NCBI GenBank assembly: GCA_024401395.1
Contig: JAKSLD010000012.1
Span: forward strand, 40,749-104,748
Reading direction: 5' to 3'
DNA from: Bacteroidales bacterium
GTDB lineage: Bacteria; Bacteroidota; Bacteroidia; Bacteroidales; Marinilabiliaceae
DNA length: 64,000 nt
Shown here: positions 53,784 through 63,418 of the stretch, piece by piece
How the letters are laid out: the number at the start of each line of letters is the position of its first letter
Position numbering within the stretch: the first letter of the stretch is position 1
Translations under genes and position numbers: made by a program
Notes under the pieces: model-generated
Told to the model about the DNA's origin: nothing
Seen by the model: only the letters and a program-made list of their open reading frames with translations
Databases searched by the model: none

Positions 53784-54548
53784 TTACTCCTCATAGTAAA
53801 TCGAATGGATAGTACAGCTACCTGAAGTAACCATAATGTCGAGGTCCTTTCCACCACCACCGTTACCTCTAGCGCAATCCTTTGCGATAGCCTCGGTGAG
53901 AGGGAGCTCCCACAAACCATTTGTGAACTTAACGTCCTGATCGCCATCGTAGCGAGCAGACCACCAACCATTCATGATACGACCTGCGCAATCATCTGTA
54001 GCGTCTGTGATCTCGAATACGAGAGTCTTGAAGCCCCAGTAGATATCGTCAGAAAGATATGGAAGAGCATCCTCGTTACCGTTAAGGTCAACGAACTTAC
54101 CCTCATTCTCACTGAAACGCATACAAGCTGCATTCCATGCACCAGGTACGAAGCCAGGCTCCTCAGCAGGATCCTCACCATAGATGTAGAACTTCTGAAG
54201 TGGATCAGTAATAGTCTGAACTGAGATAGGGAATGAAGCCTCGAGAAGAGTACCATCTGCACAAAGACCTTCGAGAGTGATTGTCTGATCACCCAACTTC
54301 AACTTCTTTGTTGTAAAGTTAGACTGGAAAGTCTTACCTGCGATTGTCCAGTTTGCATTCACAGGAGCATGAGTCTCACAAGTAACAACGTTACCATTTG
54401 AGCCGTCAGGAGCCTTGTCAAGTGTTACAGTAGTCTTTGAGAGAAGCTCATCTACTGTAATGTGACCACCATTGCTGATATCCTCTGAAATAGGATCACA
54501 AGCAACAAGCCCACACGCTGCAGCAAAAAGTAAAAATATTTTCTTCAT
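53784..54548 (-). CDS. Surface lipoprotein of the SusCD locus (SusE/F-like position)
   Basis: 254 aa. Lipoprotein signal MKKIFLLFAAACGLVAC (Cys17), acidic DPISEDISN. First half has an Ig-like/beta domain (ITVDELLSKTTVTLDKAPDG, WTIAGKTFQSNFTTKKLKLG). Second half looks like a ligand-binding beta-sandwich with aromatics (YIYGEDPAEEPGFVPGAWNAA, DDIYWGFKTLVFEI, IMNGWWSARYDGD, SCTIHSIYYEE). Position after susD suggests a surface glycan- or nutrient-binding protein. No named family was recognised. Confidence 0.82.
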   Translation of the reverse strand: MKKIFLLFAAACGLVACDPISEDISNGGHITVDELLSKTTVTLDKAPDGSNGNVVTCETHAPVNANWTIAGKTFQSNFTTKKLKLGDQTITLEGLCADGTLLEASFPISVQTITDPLQKFYIYGEDPAEEPGFVPGAWNAACMRFSENEGKFVDLNGNEDALPYLSDDIYWGFKTLVFEITDATDDCAGRIMNGWWSARYDGDQDVKFTNGLWELPLTEAIAKDCARGNGGGGKDLDIMVTSGSCTIHSIYYEE

Positions 54549-54567
54549 ATTAATTACTAATTACAAA

Positions 54568-56478
54568 TTAATAAAGTTTCACATACTGTGTTGTAGCATC
54601 AGATGCATCCCAACCTGGATTCTGCTGAAGTTTGCCGTTCATAAGGGTGATCTGAGCCTGTGGCTTAGACAAGAAACCGTTTGTAGCATTGTAACGCTCT
54701 GTCCAAGAGCATGTCATGTGCTGCATTGTGATCTTGTTAGAAACACCATTTGTAACCTGCTTACCAGCCTGTGCCTGAAGAGCCTTAGGAGCGTAATCTG
54801 TTACACGGTCCTTACCTGTCCAACGACGCATATCATTGAAACGGAGACCCTCAAATGCGAACTCCCAACGACGCTCATCCTGAACTGCCTTCAAAGAGAA
54901 TGCTGTTTGTGGAACACCAGCACGAGCCTGAACCTGATTCATGTATGAAGCGTCACCTGTAAGCTCTGAAGCCATGAGGAGAACGTCAGCATAACGCATA
55001 AGGTAGAAATCCTCGAAGTGGTCACCCTGCATAACGTTGCCGAGTGAAGAGCTTGTCCAGCCTTCGCATACTGTCCACCAAGAAGGATTACCATTCTTAT
55101 CAGACTCCTCACAAGTTACACCATTCCACTTCTTACAACCGTAACCTGACATCTCAACACCATCCTTTACGAAGTCGAAGTTAATCTCCTTCTCAGATGA
55201 TACACCATCGATCAAAGAACCGAGCTTACGGATATCCTTATACATCTTTGAAGCATCACCACCAGCATTCTCAGCAACTGTCCAGTCATCCCAAATGTTA
55301 CATGAAGGCATACCCTGACCCCAACCATTAGTAAATGGATATGTAGCATCGAGCTCACCATTGTGACCGTTTACACGGAGTGCCCAGAATACTGAGAGAT
55401 AGTTACAGTACATACGAGCTGTAGAATAAGGCTCTACACTACCCATGCCCCAGTTAGATGAGTTCATGAACTGAATCTGGAAAAGTTCCTCTGGGTTGCC
55501 ATTACCATTACCTGGCATATCGAAGCAATCTGCACGGTCCATATCAGCGATGAACTTGTAAACGTGACCTGTACCAGCTGCGAGATTAGCCTGAGTCTCA
55601 TCGTAAACCTTAGTATTAGAATACTGCCAGAGTGAACGGAAATCCTTCAAGAGTGTATACTCACCGCTAGCGATGATATCCTTAAGACCAGCTACAACGT
55701 CAGCCTGTGAAAGAGAAGCCTTATCGCAACCTTCCTGAGCTACGAGGTTGATAGCAGGAGCGCTACCTGTAGAAAGATCTACTACGTTCTTGTAGAAACC
55801 TGCCCAGAACATGTAAGCACGTGCAGTGAAAGCCTCAGCAACATACTTGTTAGCATGACCAGAGCTCTTCTCTGCGCTCATGAGGTTCTTAGCAGACTCG
55901 AAGTCTGAAAGAATCTGAGGGTAGATAAACTCTTCAGCGCTTACCTGCTGCTCCATCTCTGGAGTAATTGTTGTAGAAGTGATCAAAGGTACATCACCGT
56001 ACAACTGAGTAAGCCAAAGAGTATAAAGACCACGCATGAAATAAGCCTCACCGAGGAGCTGATTACGCTTCTTCTCAAGACCTGTCCAAACAACATTGTC
56101 GATTGTCTCGATCTGGTTGTTGGCACGTGAGATACCACCATAGAGAAGGATGAATGCCTGCTCATACTGGTCAACGTTCATCTCAACGAGATAGTGGAGA
56201 GACTTAACCTTATTATCCTGATCACCGCCAGCACCGTAGCAGTTATCAGACATAACCTCCCACCAGTAGAAGATGTTCTGGTTGTCAGCATCACCACCAC
56301 CCATTGTATTCATGATACTGTAGGTAGCAGCATTCAATGCCTCAACATCAGCAGGCTTGCCTGGGAAAGTAGCCTGAGTCATCTCAGTCACACGTGGATC
56401 TGTATCCAACATGTCGTCACAAGCAGTGAACGAAGCTGCAGACAAAACAGCAGCTGCTGCAAATAAATATTTCTTCAT
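54568..56478 (-). CDS. SusD/RagB family nutrient-binding lipoprotein
   Basis: 636 aa. Lipobox Cys20 (SAASFTAC) then DDMLDTDPRVTEMTQATF. SusD helices and TPRs include ISRANNQIETID, QLLGEAYFMRGLYTLWLTQLYGDVPLIT and NKYVAEAFTARAYMFWAGFYKNV, and the C-terminal SusD-like part has DERRWEFAFEGLRFNDMRRW. It forms the lid on the SusC barrel at the cell surface. Starts 15 bases after the susC stop. Rather long for the family (typically 500-600). Substrate unknown: no glycoside hydrolase is adjacent. Confidence 0.95.
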   Translation of the reverse strand: MKKYLFAAAAVLSAASFTACDDMLDTDPRVTEMTQATFPGKPADVEALNAATYSIMNTMGGGDADNQNIFYWWEVMSDNCYGAGGDQDNKVKSLHYLVEMNVDQYEQAFILLYGGISRANNQIETIDNVVWTGLEKKRNQLLGEAYFMRGLYTLWLTQLYGDVPLITSTTITPEMEQQVSAEEFIYPQILSDFESAKNLMSAEKSSGHANKYVAEAFTARAYMFWAGFYKNVVDLSTGSAPAINLVAQEGCDKASLSQADVVAGLKDIIASGEYTLLKDFRSLWQYSNTKVYDETQANLAAGTGHVYKFIADMDRADCFDMPGNGNGNPEELFQIQFMNSSNWGMGSVEPYSTARMYCNYLSVFWALRVNGHNGELDATYPFTNGWGQGMPSCNIWDDWTVAENAGGDASKMYKDIRKLGSLIDGVSSEKEINFDFVKDGVEMSGYGCKKWNGVTCEESDKNGNPSWWTVCEGWTSSSLGNVMQGDHFEDFYLMRYADVLLMASELTGDASYMNQVQARAGVPQTAFSLKAVQDERRWEFAFEGLRFNDMRRWTGKDRVTDYAPKALQAQAGKQVTNGVSNKITMQHMTCSWTERYNATNGFLSKPQAQITLMNGKLQQNPGWDASDATTQYVKLY

Positions 56479-56493
56479 AACTTTTTCGTCTAA

Positions 56494-59400
56494 TTAGAAT
56501 TTGATGCTTGCACCTACAGTCCATGTACGTGAAGGTGGGTACAAACCGAGGTCGATACCAGATGCCCAGCTATCAGCACCACCAGATGAACCAACTTCTG
56601 GGTCAAGACCTGTGTAACCTGTGAATGTGTAGAGGTTAGAAGCCTGTACATAGAAACGGAGCTGCTGGAGTGGAAGATTCTTGAATGCGCTCTTCAAATC
56701 GTAGCCGAGTGTAACAGCCTTGATCTTGAAGTAGTCAGCGTCCTCCATGTAGCGTGTTGATACATAATTTGTGTTAGGGTCACCAGTACCAGAAATACGT
56801 GGCTGAGAATTTGATGTACCCTCACCATGCCAACGATTCAAGATTGTTGTATCGTAGTTATGCTGGTATGAGTCACTGAATGAACGGTAAGAACGCATAA
56901 TCTGCATACCGAATGCACCTGCACCGTTAACTGCGAAATCAAGACCCTTCCAGTTGAAACCGAGGTTAACACCGAGTGTTACGTCTGGGTTAGGATCACC
57001 GATCTCGTGCTTATCACTGTCTACACCATCAGCATAAACAATCTTGCCATCACCATTCCAGTCATCCCAGATACAGTCACCTGGCTTAGCACCATCAAGA
57101 ACTGCCTTACCTGCTGCACGAGCAGCATCGATCTGAGCCTGGTTTTGCCAGATACCGCTGTAAGACATACCACGGAAGTAACCGATAGCCTTACCTACCT
57201 CAGCACGGTAGATGTAGTCAGTACCCTGTGAAAGGATAGAACCACCACCATTGATGTAACCGTTCTCGTTAGCAATACGAGTAATCTCGTTCTTGTTTGT
57301 AGCGAAGTTAACACCTACGTTGTAGTTGAAATCATCACCAAGTGTATCGTTCCATGCGATAGCAACCTCAATACCCTTGTTCTCTACGTCACCACCATTG
57401 ATGTAAGCAGGGTTAGTACCTTGGATAGCAATACGTGGACCTGTAATCAACCAGTCCTTTGTAGTCTTCTTATACCAGTCGAAGTTCAAAGAGAGTCTGC
57501 TTGAGAGCAAGCGTGCATCGAAACCGAAGTCGAGCTGCTCTGATGTCTCCCATGTGAGGTCTGGGTTAGGTACGATATTAGCGTATGCACCAGTGTTTGG
57601 TGTACCTGCTACAGATGTCTGCAAATCATTATCGAACTTGTAACCGTTATCGTTTCCTGAACCAGACTGAGCGATTGTTGCAAGATACTGATACTTAGGA
57701 ATTGAATTGTTACCGTTCTGACCCCAGCTAGCACGAATCTTGAAGAAATCAAGAACGCCAGCAGCTGACTCCATGAAGTTCTCGTTAGAGATTACCCAAC
57801 CAGCAGATACTGATGGGAATACACCCCAACGGTTACCCTCGTTAAAGATAGAAGAACCATCGGCACGTACTGTAACAGTTGCCATGTATGTCTCCTTGTA
57901 GTCCCAGTTTACTCGACCGAACCAAGATGCAAGGTACTCATCATCGTTTGGTTTACCTGTAAGAGAAGCATCTGTTGCAGATGTAAGCTTAATGTTTGAA
58001 AGCCATGCTGAATCCCAATTCTTGAGTGTAGCAAGCTGCTCACCCTGGTTAACCTTATTTGAGCCACCGAGGTTAGTACCCCAACCTGTGCTCTGGAAGC
58101 TCTGACCAACCATGACGCTGAACTTATTGTCGCTGAGAACAGGGAGATCATAAGTAAGAGTATTCTCAATTGAGCTACCTGAGTTCATCCAAGCGCTTTG
58201 GCTAACATCGTATGTCTTTACGATACCATTACCCTTCGAAGGTGCACGAGGCTCACCGAATGAACGGTATGCACCAGCACCCCAGTTGAAGTTAACCTGT
58301 GTACGCCACTTCAAGCCCTTGATTGGCTGAATTGTGAGGAATGCAGTTGCATTTACGTTAAGGTTACGGCTCTCAGCCATTGAGTTGAAGCCACCCTTTA
58401 CGAGACCTTCCCATGGGTTGCTGAACCAATACTCGTTCCAGCCCTCACCATAGTTTACTGCATCGTACATATTACCATTCTCATCATACTTAGGCATGAG
58501 AGGGTTTGTTTGAAGCAAAGAGTGAATGTAGCTCCAGTACATACCATCCTCAGCGAGGTCATGGCTCTTATTGTAGCTTACAGATACATTCTCACCAAGT
58601 GTGATAGCGTCGAAGTCCTGAACCTTGAGGAGAACATGATCACTGTTGATACGGAATGTGTGACGGTTGTAGAAAGAAGCTCTATCTGCACCCATGATAC
58701 CCTCATTACCAGTATATGTGTAAGACAAAGCGAACTTAGAACGGTCTGAACCACCTGTCAAAGTAACCGAGTGATTCTGTTGTACAGCGTTCTTGTTCTC
58801 GAACTCACCCCACCAGTCAGTGCCTTTCCAGCCCTTCTTAGCCTTGTCAACCAACTCTTGTGGGATAAAGCCAGCGTAATCCATCTTAGCGCCAGTAGTG
58901 TTGAAACTATACTCGTCCATGATTGTCAAGTACTGCTGAGCATCCAAAAGCTGTGGACGCTTGTAAGCGTTTGACCAACCAATAGAACCGTTGTATGTCA
59001 ACTCTACCTTACCCTGCTTACCCTGTCTTGTTGTAACGAGGATAACGCCGTTAGCAGCACGAGCACCATAAATAGCTGATGATGCAGCATCCTTCAAAAC
59101 GTCGATAGACTCGATATCGTTAGGGTTGATGTTATCGAGGTTACCACCTGCAACACCATCGATTACGTAGAGAGGTGCTGAGTTACCGATTGTTCCGATA
59201 CCACGGATGTTAACCTTAAAGCCCTTACCTGGCTGTGTAGAAGACTGAGTAATCTGAACACCTGGAGTTGAAGACTGCAAAGCACCGAGTGCATTTGTTG
59301 TGTTCAACTTAGCGATCTCCTCACCCTTTACCTGTACTGTAGCACCTGTAACGAGTTTCTTCTTCTGAACACCGTAACCCATGACAACAACTTCATCAAG

Positions 59401-59721
59401 GTCTGAAGTCTCGTCCTCAAGGACTACATTGTATACATTCTGGCCAGCAACTACAGGAACATTCTGTGTTGTGAAACCTACGAATGTAAATACGAGAGTT
59501 GAACCCTCTGGCACTGACATTGAGTATTTACCATCAAAGTCAGTAATCGTTCCCTGCGTTGTACCCTGTACAAGCACGTTCACGCCCGGCAATGGCTGAC
59601 CATCAGAGGCTGCCGTAACCGTTCCCGAAACGCTCTTCTGAGCGAATGCAGAAAACGAGAAACATAGCATTGGCAGTATCAACAATAGCGCCTTTGCAAA
59701 TTTCCACTTTTTAAATAACAT
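56494..59721 (-). CDS. SusC/RagA family TonB-linked outer membrane transporter
   Basis: 1075 aa. Signal LLLILPMLCFSFSAFAQ, carboxypeptidase-like domain (SVSGTVTAASDGQPLPGVNV ... GSTLVFTFVGFTTQNVPV; about 28-110), TonB box region (LDEVVVMGYGVQKKK), plug (LQSSTPGVQITQSS, APLYVIDGVAGGNLDNINPN, SIDVLKDAASSAIYGARAANGVILVTT) and a 22-strand barrel ending in WTVGASIKF. Imports an oligomeric nutrient with the SusD partner. No anti-sigma, hybrid two-component or AraC regulator lies nearby. Confidence 0.97.
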   Translation of the reverse strand: MLFKKWKFAKALLLILPMLCFSFSAFAQKSVSGTVTAASDGQPLPGVNVLVQGTTQGTITDFDGKYSMSVPEGSTLVFTFVGFTTQNVPVVAGQNVYNVVLEDETSDLDEVVVMGYGVQKKKLVTGATVQVKGEEIAKLNTTNALGALQSSTPGVQITQSSTQPGKGFKVNIRGIGTIGNSAPLYVIDGVAGGNLDNINPNDIESIDVLKDAASSAIYGARAANGVILVTTRQGKQGKVELTYNGSIGWSNAYKRPQLLDAQQYLTIMDEYSFNTTGAKMDYAGFIPQELVDKAKKGWKGTDWWGEFENKNAVQQNHSVTLTGGSDRSKFALSYTYTGNEGIMGADRASFYNRHTFRINSDHVLLKVQDFDAITLGENVSVSYNKSHDLAEDGMYWSYIHSLLQTNPLMPKYDENGNMYDAVNYGEGWNEYWFSNPWEGLVKGGFNSMAESRNLNVNATAFLTIQPIKGLKWRTQVNFNWGAGAYRSFGEPRAPSKGNGIVKTYDVSQSAWMNSGSSIENTLTYDLPVLSDNKFSVMVGQSFQSTGWGTNLGGSNKVNQGEQLATLKNWDSAWLSNIKLTSATDASLTGKPNDDEYLASWFGRVNWDYKETYMATVTVRADGSSIFNEGNRWGVFPSVSAGWVISNENFMESAAGVLDFFKIRASWGQNGNNSIPKYQYLATIAQSGSGNDNGYKFDNDLQTSVAGTPNTGAYANIVPNPDLTWETSEQLDFGFDARLLSSRLSLNFDWYKKTTKDWLITGPRIAIQGTNPAYINGGDVENKGIEVAIAWNDTLGDDFNYNVGVNFATNKNEITRIANENGYINGGGSILSQGTDYIYRAEVGKAIGYFRGMSYSGIWQNQAQIDAARAAGKAVLDGAKPGDCIWDDWNGDGKIVYADGVDSDKHEIGDPNPDVTLGVNLGFNWKGLDFAVNGAGAFGMQIMRSYRSFSDSYQHNYDTTILNRWHGEGTSNSQPRISGTGDPNTNYVSTRYMEDADYFKIKAVTLGYDLKSAFKNLPLQQLRFYVQASNLYTFTGYTGLDPEVGSSGGADSWASGIDLGLYPPSRTWTVGASIKF

Positions 59722-60179
59722 AGTACTTTTGATTACTTTCGAACCGATACCTTATTATATAGGAACCGACCCGAGGTTAGTTAATTGAATTGCTGTGATA
59801 AAGTTCGGCTTCTAATCCCTCTTACCTTAATATATGAGTCATGTTAGATATTTCCTAAAAATATAAAACAGTAACAAAACTCAGCAATCAAACTAAGCGG
59901 CACTTCGCTACCTTGCTTATCGGATGCAAATATCGCAAATAACTGTTAAATACTGTTTTCTTCTCGTTACATTTTTTTTTGATTTTGTATCAAATAACAT
60001 TAAAAAAAGCGATTATCAAGCCTGACTTATCAATGATACATATAAACCTACAAATCAAACACTTAAACTCCACTAATGTTTCAAATGAGAAAAAAAATGA
60101 TACATACGAACATATTTTTCGCTCTTTTTACAAGAGAAAAAAGCTTGCCGAATTGTTAAGAACAGTTAAGAAAGGCTCT
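59722..60179. other. 458-bp upstream region of susC, no gene seen
   Basis: A+T-rich. No exact TAnnTTTG box reading toward susC was found on the minus strand, although TTATTTG and ATATTTG near 59930-59955 are partial matches. No convincing ORF; it may contain an unrecognised leader. Confidence 0.5.
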
Positions 60180-61130
60180 TTATCTGATAGACAAAGAAGA
60201 ACTACCTGAAACGTCAAAATTCCCCCAAATATGCAAAGCCTCATCAAGAGATATTGAATCTGTGTCAGATGGCACGACATTCATAATTCTTAGAATCCTG
60301 GCCAAAAATTGTTCGGGAGTCAAATGTTCTACATCTCGCGCATACATTATAGTATAAGCACCGTTTCCCCCATTTCGTTTAGCAAGTCTCATTCCATCCA
60401 AACCCATCAATAGTGGAATATGTGCGTATTGCGGAGGTTCGTAACCTAGTGACCTTATAATATAGCGTTGAACATGAGCCGAAGACATCAGGTCGACACC
60501 TCTAGTGACTAACGAGACCCCCTGAAGAGCATCATCGACAGAGACAGCCAACTGATATGCCCACATACCATCAGAGCGACGCAACACAGGATCTGCCCCC
60601 ATGCTCTCTCTCAGAGAATCTCTCTGCAGTCCAAAGTGCAAATCCGTAAACTCATCAATGACATCTGGCAGAAGAAGCCTGACAGAACTACGCTTCTCCT
60701 CAGTCTGATTATTAAAAAATTGCGATGAACCTATAGACACACAAGGATTAGCCCGATACTTACGACACACCTCACTACCATCATTTGCTTGTGGAGCAGA
60801 GGCAATAGCAGCCAATTGAGCTCTGGTACAATAACAACGGTATGTGAGTCCCATTTGTTCGAGCTTCTCCAGAGACTCCTTATATATATGGTATCTATCC
60901 GACTGAACGAAAACAGGCTCGGAACGATCCCATTCCAAGCCTAGCCATTGCAAATCCTTTTTTAGTGCCTCGACATATTCGGGGCGGCATCTTTCTTTAT
61001 CCAGGTCCTCTATACGGAGAAGCCACTTACCTCCACGCACCCTGACATCGAGCCAAGAAGCCAATGCCGCTGCTGCATTACCATAGTGCATATAGCCAGT
61101 CGGCGACGGGGCATAGCGGCCGGTAACCAT
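60180..61130 (-). CDS. gluQ: Glutamyl-Q tRNA(Asp) synthetase
   Basis: 316 aa, a truncated GluRS paralogue that charges Glu onto queuosine of tRNA(Asp). It has RYAPSPTGYMHYGNA (HIGH-like HYGN), LLRIEDLDKERCRP, the zinc-type Cys (YRCYCTR, C99/C101, with C122), VSLVTRGVDLMSSAHVQRYI and RLAKRNG (KMSKS-like). Slightly longer than E. coli YadB (about 300). Residues 133-141 (IGSSQFFNN) are encoded by the reverse complement of TTATTAAAAAATTGCGATGAAC, identical to the core of the dispersed repeat (R11, 60714-60730). It is in the variable zinc loop. Confidence 0.9.
   Translation of the reverse strand: MVTGRYAPSPTGYMHYGNAAAALASWLDVRVRGGKWLLRIEDLDKERCRPEYVEALKKDLQWLGLEWDRSEPVFVQSDRYHIYKESLEKLEQMGLTYRCYCTRAQLAAIASAPQANDGSEVCRKYRANPCVSIGSSQFFNNQTEEKRSSVRLLLPDVIDEFTDLHFGLQRDSLRESMGADPVLRRSDGMWAYQLAVSVDDALQGVSLVTRGVDLMSSAHVQRYIIRSLGYEPPQYAHIPLLMGLDGMRLAKRNGGNGAYTIMYARDVEHLTPEQFLARILRIMNVVPSDTDSISLDEALHIWGNFDVSGSSSLSIR
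60714..60730 (+). repeat. Dispersed repeat core R11 inside gluQ
   Basis: AAAAAATTGCGATGAAC is identical to the core of the copies at 1725 and 10174, with the same orientation. It is preserved in frame within the gluQ coding sequence. Confidence 0.7.
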
Positions 61131-61143
61131 GGCACTACCCTAT

Positions 61144-62262
61144 TTAGAAAGGATACTTGTTGAAGTTGCCCTCTGTATTGCCAGAGAATACCTTGAGACG
61201 CTCCTCAGCTGTATATGGAACAGCACGCAAAGCCTTAAGGTTTGAGCTATAAACCCAGACATCGTGATCTGGGAAATTATTAGCCAGATAATATGTTATC
61301 TCCTTGTAATATTCCGCCAAGCCATTGCGAGGTGCCTCCTCCTCAGTAACAGGAGGACAAGTTATCACCATACCCTCTGCAGTCTGACGAGTAGCCTCCT
61401 TGAGCGACTGCTTAATAGAACGGACATCTGGAGTAAGGTTCATCATAAGAGCTGCCTGCTTGAAAATATCAAGACCTTCGCTATTGATATCAGAACCTAT
61501 TATAGTCAGACGCTGATTAGTCATCATAGCATCAGCCTCTGCCTTTACCTTCTGCCAAAGTTCTGCATCAAGATTCTGCCACTTCTCAAAACCGAAAGGC
61601 TCCTTACGGAACTTACTAGCAGGAATATTGCGAGCAATCATCGCAGCCTCGATACAAATTGTACCGCAACCACACATAGGGTCATACAAAGGCTGGTCAT
61701 CAGTCCAACCACTCAGTTTCACCAAAGCAGCAGCCAACACCTCATTAGTGGCATTAGCAGGCTGGCTTGAACGATAACCACGACGGTTAAGAGATGTACG
61801 TGAAGCATCAAGAGAAACAGTAACATCCTCATCAGTAGCATGGACATTAAGAAGAATGTCGAAATTCTTTTCATCAACAGAAGGACGCGAACCACACTTC
61901 TCAGAAATCTGGTCGACAATAGCATCCTTGGTCTTCATAGCAAGGAACTTAGAATTATTCCATTTCTGAGAGAAAGTGATATGATCGATGAAAATCAACT
62001 GTGATGGAGCAATATACTCATTCCAAGGGAATTCGTGCACAGCATTATAGAGATCCTTATCCGTATCAGGCTTGCATTTTACGACTTCAATAAGAACACG
62101 CAAAGCGAAACGTGAACGATAGCAGATTTTATACATTGTCTCAAGGTCGGCCTCACAAGCCACCGCGCGACGTTCTGCAGCGATATTTGTAGCACCTAAC
62201 TCTTGAAGCTCTGCGGAGAGCAATTCCTCGACACCATGAAGTGTCTTAACGATGAGTTTCAT
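61144..62262 (-). CDS. THUMP-domain RNA methyltransferase (RlmL/RlmK-like) with altered motif IV
   Basis: 372 aa from the ATG at 62262 (MKLIVKTLHGVEELLSAELQ). The THUMP domain covers about 45-160 and the SAM-binding Rossmann domain follows: LYDPMCGCGTICIEAAMIA is motif I. The catalytic NPPY motif of this m2G family appears as VITCPPVTEEEAPRNG, so Asn and Tyr are missing. The position in the chain is as expected. The protein may be inactive, have a shifted chemistry, or use a different residue. Ends 13 bases before gluQ. Confidence 0.85.
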   Translation of the reverse strand: MKLIVKTLHGVEELLSAELQELGATNIAAERRAVACEADLETMYKICYRSRFALRVLIEVVKCKPDTDKDLYNAVHEFPWNEYIAPSQLIFIDHITFSQKWNNSKFLAMKTKDAIVDQISEKCGSRPSVDEKNFDILLNVHATDEDVTVSLDASRTSLNRRGYRSSQPANATNEVLAAALVKLSGWTDDQPLYDPMCGCGTICIEAAMIARNIPASKFRKEPFGFEKWQNLDAELWQKVKAEADAMMTNQRLTIIGSDINSEGLDIFKQAALMMNLTPDVRSIKQSLKEATRQTAEGMVITCPPVTEEEAPRNGLAEYYKEITYYLANNFPDHDVWVYSSNLKALRAVPYTAEERLKVFSGNTEGNFNKYPF

Positions 62263-62289
62263 AATTCCTTTTATTGAAATATTGCAGTG

Positions 62290-62297
62290 CAAAGTTA
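62290..62297 (-). promoter_or_regulatory. Promoter -7 box for the THUMP methyltransferase (TAACTTTG)
   Basis: TAACTTTG fits TAnnTTTG, 27 bases before the ATG, with CTTGATTT about 20 bases upstream as a -33 element. Confidence 0.55.
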
Positions 62298-62426
62298 ATT
62301 CGCAATATTGATAAATCAAGAGTAGTTATCTTAAATATACTAAAAAAGCATATTTATCCAAGAGATACGATTGACTCTAGAACTTACAATTAGATACCAG
62401 TCATTTGATATATAGCGAAAATATAC

Positions 62427-62434
62427 TACCTTTG
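62427..62434 (+). promoter_or_regulatory. Promoter -7 box for yebC (TACCTTTG)
   Basis: TACCTTTG fits TAnnTTTG, 51 bases before the ATG at 62486. Confidence 0.55.
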
Positions 62435-62485
62435 CGACACTATTCAAGCAATAACATTAATACAAAATAAGAACAAAGACGCACT

Positions 62486-63226
62486 ATGGGACGCGCATTT
62501 GAGTACCGTAAGGCCCGTAAGCTAAAGCGCTGGGGCACCATGGCAAAGACATTTACAAAGCTTGCCAAAGAGATTATCATCGCAGTTAAAGCAGCAGGTC
62601 CTGACCCACATGCAAACTCTAAGTTGCGTGTGCTCATGCAGAACGCAAAGGCTGCAAGCATGCCTAAGGAGAACGTAGAGCGCGCAATCAAGAAGGCTAC
62701 ATCAAAAGATCAGACAGATTATAAGGAGATGGTATACGAGGGCTACGGTCCTAACGGTATCGCAATCCTCGTAGAGACTGCTACAGATAACCCAACACGT
62801 ACAGTTGCAAACGTACGATCATACTTCAACAAGTTTGGCGGTTCACTCGGCACATCTGGCTCAGTAGCATTCATGTTCGAGCACAAGTGCTACTTCAAGG
62901 TTAGCCAGAAAGAGGGTCTTGACCTTGAGGAGTTGGAGCTCGAGATGATTGACTACGGAGTAAGCGAAATTTTCGTAGATGACGACAATGTAATCAACAT
63001 CTACGGCGAGTTCGAGAGCTTCGGTCAGATTCAGAAGTACCTTGAGGAGAACAACTTCGAAATCGTATCAGCTGATTTCGAGCGTATCCCAACAGATACA
63101 AAGAACCTCACAAAAGACGAATATGCTACACTCGGCAAACTTCTCGACAAACTCGAGGAGGATGAGGACGTCAACAACGTATACCACACAATCGGTAACC
63201 AGGACGAGCTCATCGACGAGGAGTAA
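62486..63226 (+). CDS. YebC/PmpR family transcriptional regulator or translation factor
   Basis: 246 aa, complete. Family blocks are MGRAFEYRKARKLKRWGTMAKTFTKLAKEI, DPHANSKLRVLMQNAKAASMPKENVERAIKKA, YEGYGPNGIAILVE and NPTRTVANVRSYFNKFGGSLGTSGSVAFMF. Family members regulate transcription, and more recent work implicates them in relieving ribosome stalls. Codon use is more biased than in the neighbours, as expected for a highly expressed gene. Confidence 0.95.
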   Translation: MGRAFEYRKARKLKRWGTMAKTFTKLAKEIIIAVKAAGPDPHANSKLRVLMQNAKAASMPKENVERAIKKATSKDQTDYKEMVYEGYGPNGIAILVETATDNPTRTVANVRSYFNKFGGSLGTSGSVAFMFEHKCYFKVSQKEGLDLEELELEMIDYGVSEIFVDDDNVINIYGEFESFGQIQKYLEENNFEIVSADFERIPTDTKNLTKDEYATLGKLLDKLEEDEDVNNVYHTIGNQDELIDEE

Positions 63227-63325
63227 AACTCAATTCCTAATTCCAAATTATTAATTCCTAAATCCTGGCTGTAGTGATTAGAGAAAGAATAAGGGGGAAT
63301 AGGAGAATTGAATAGAATTTATAGA

Positions 63326-63356
63326 ATGCCTTGCTAGTCACAGATTAGCAAGGCAT
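63326..63356 (+). terminator. Terminator downstream of yebC
   Basis: ATGCCTTGCTA and TAGCAAGGCAT form a perfect 11-bp stem, followed by CTTTATTTC, 100 bases after the yebC stop. Confidence 0.78.
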
Positions 63357-63418
63357 CTTTATTTCACTCAGGCAGACACATTCAAAGCATGAATATTATC
63401 CACCTTGCATCGAGATGC

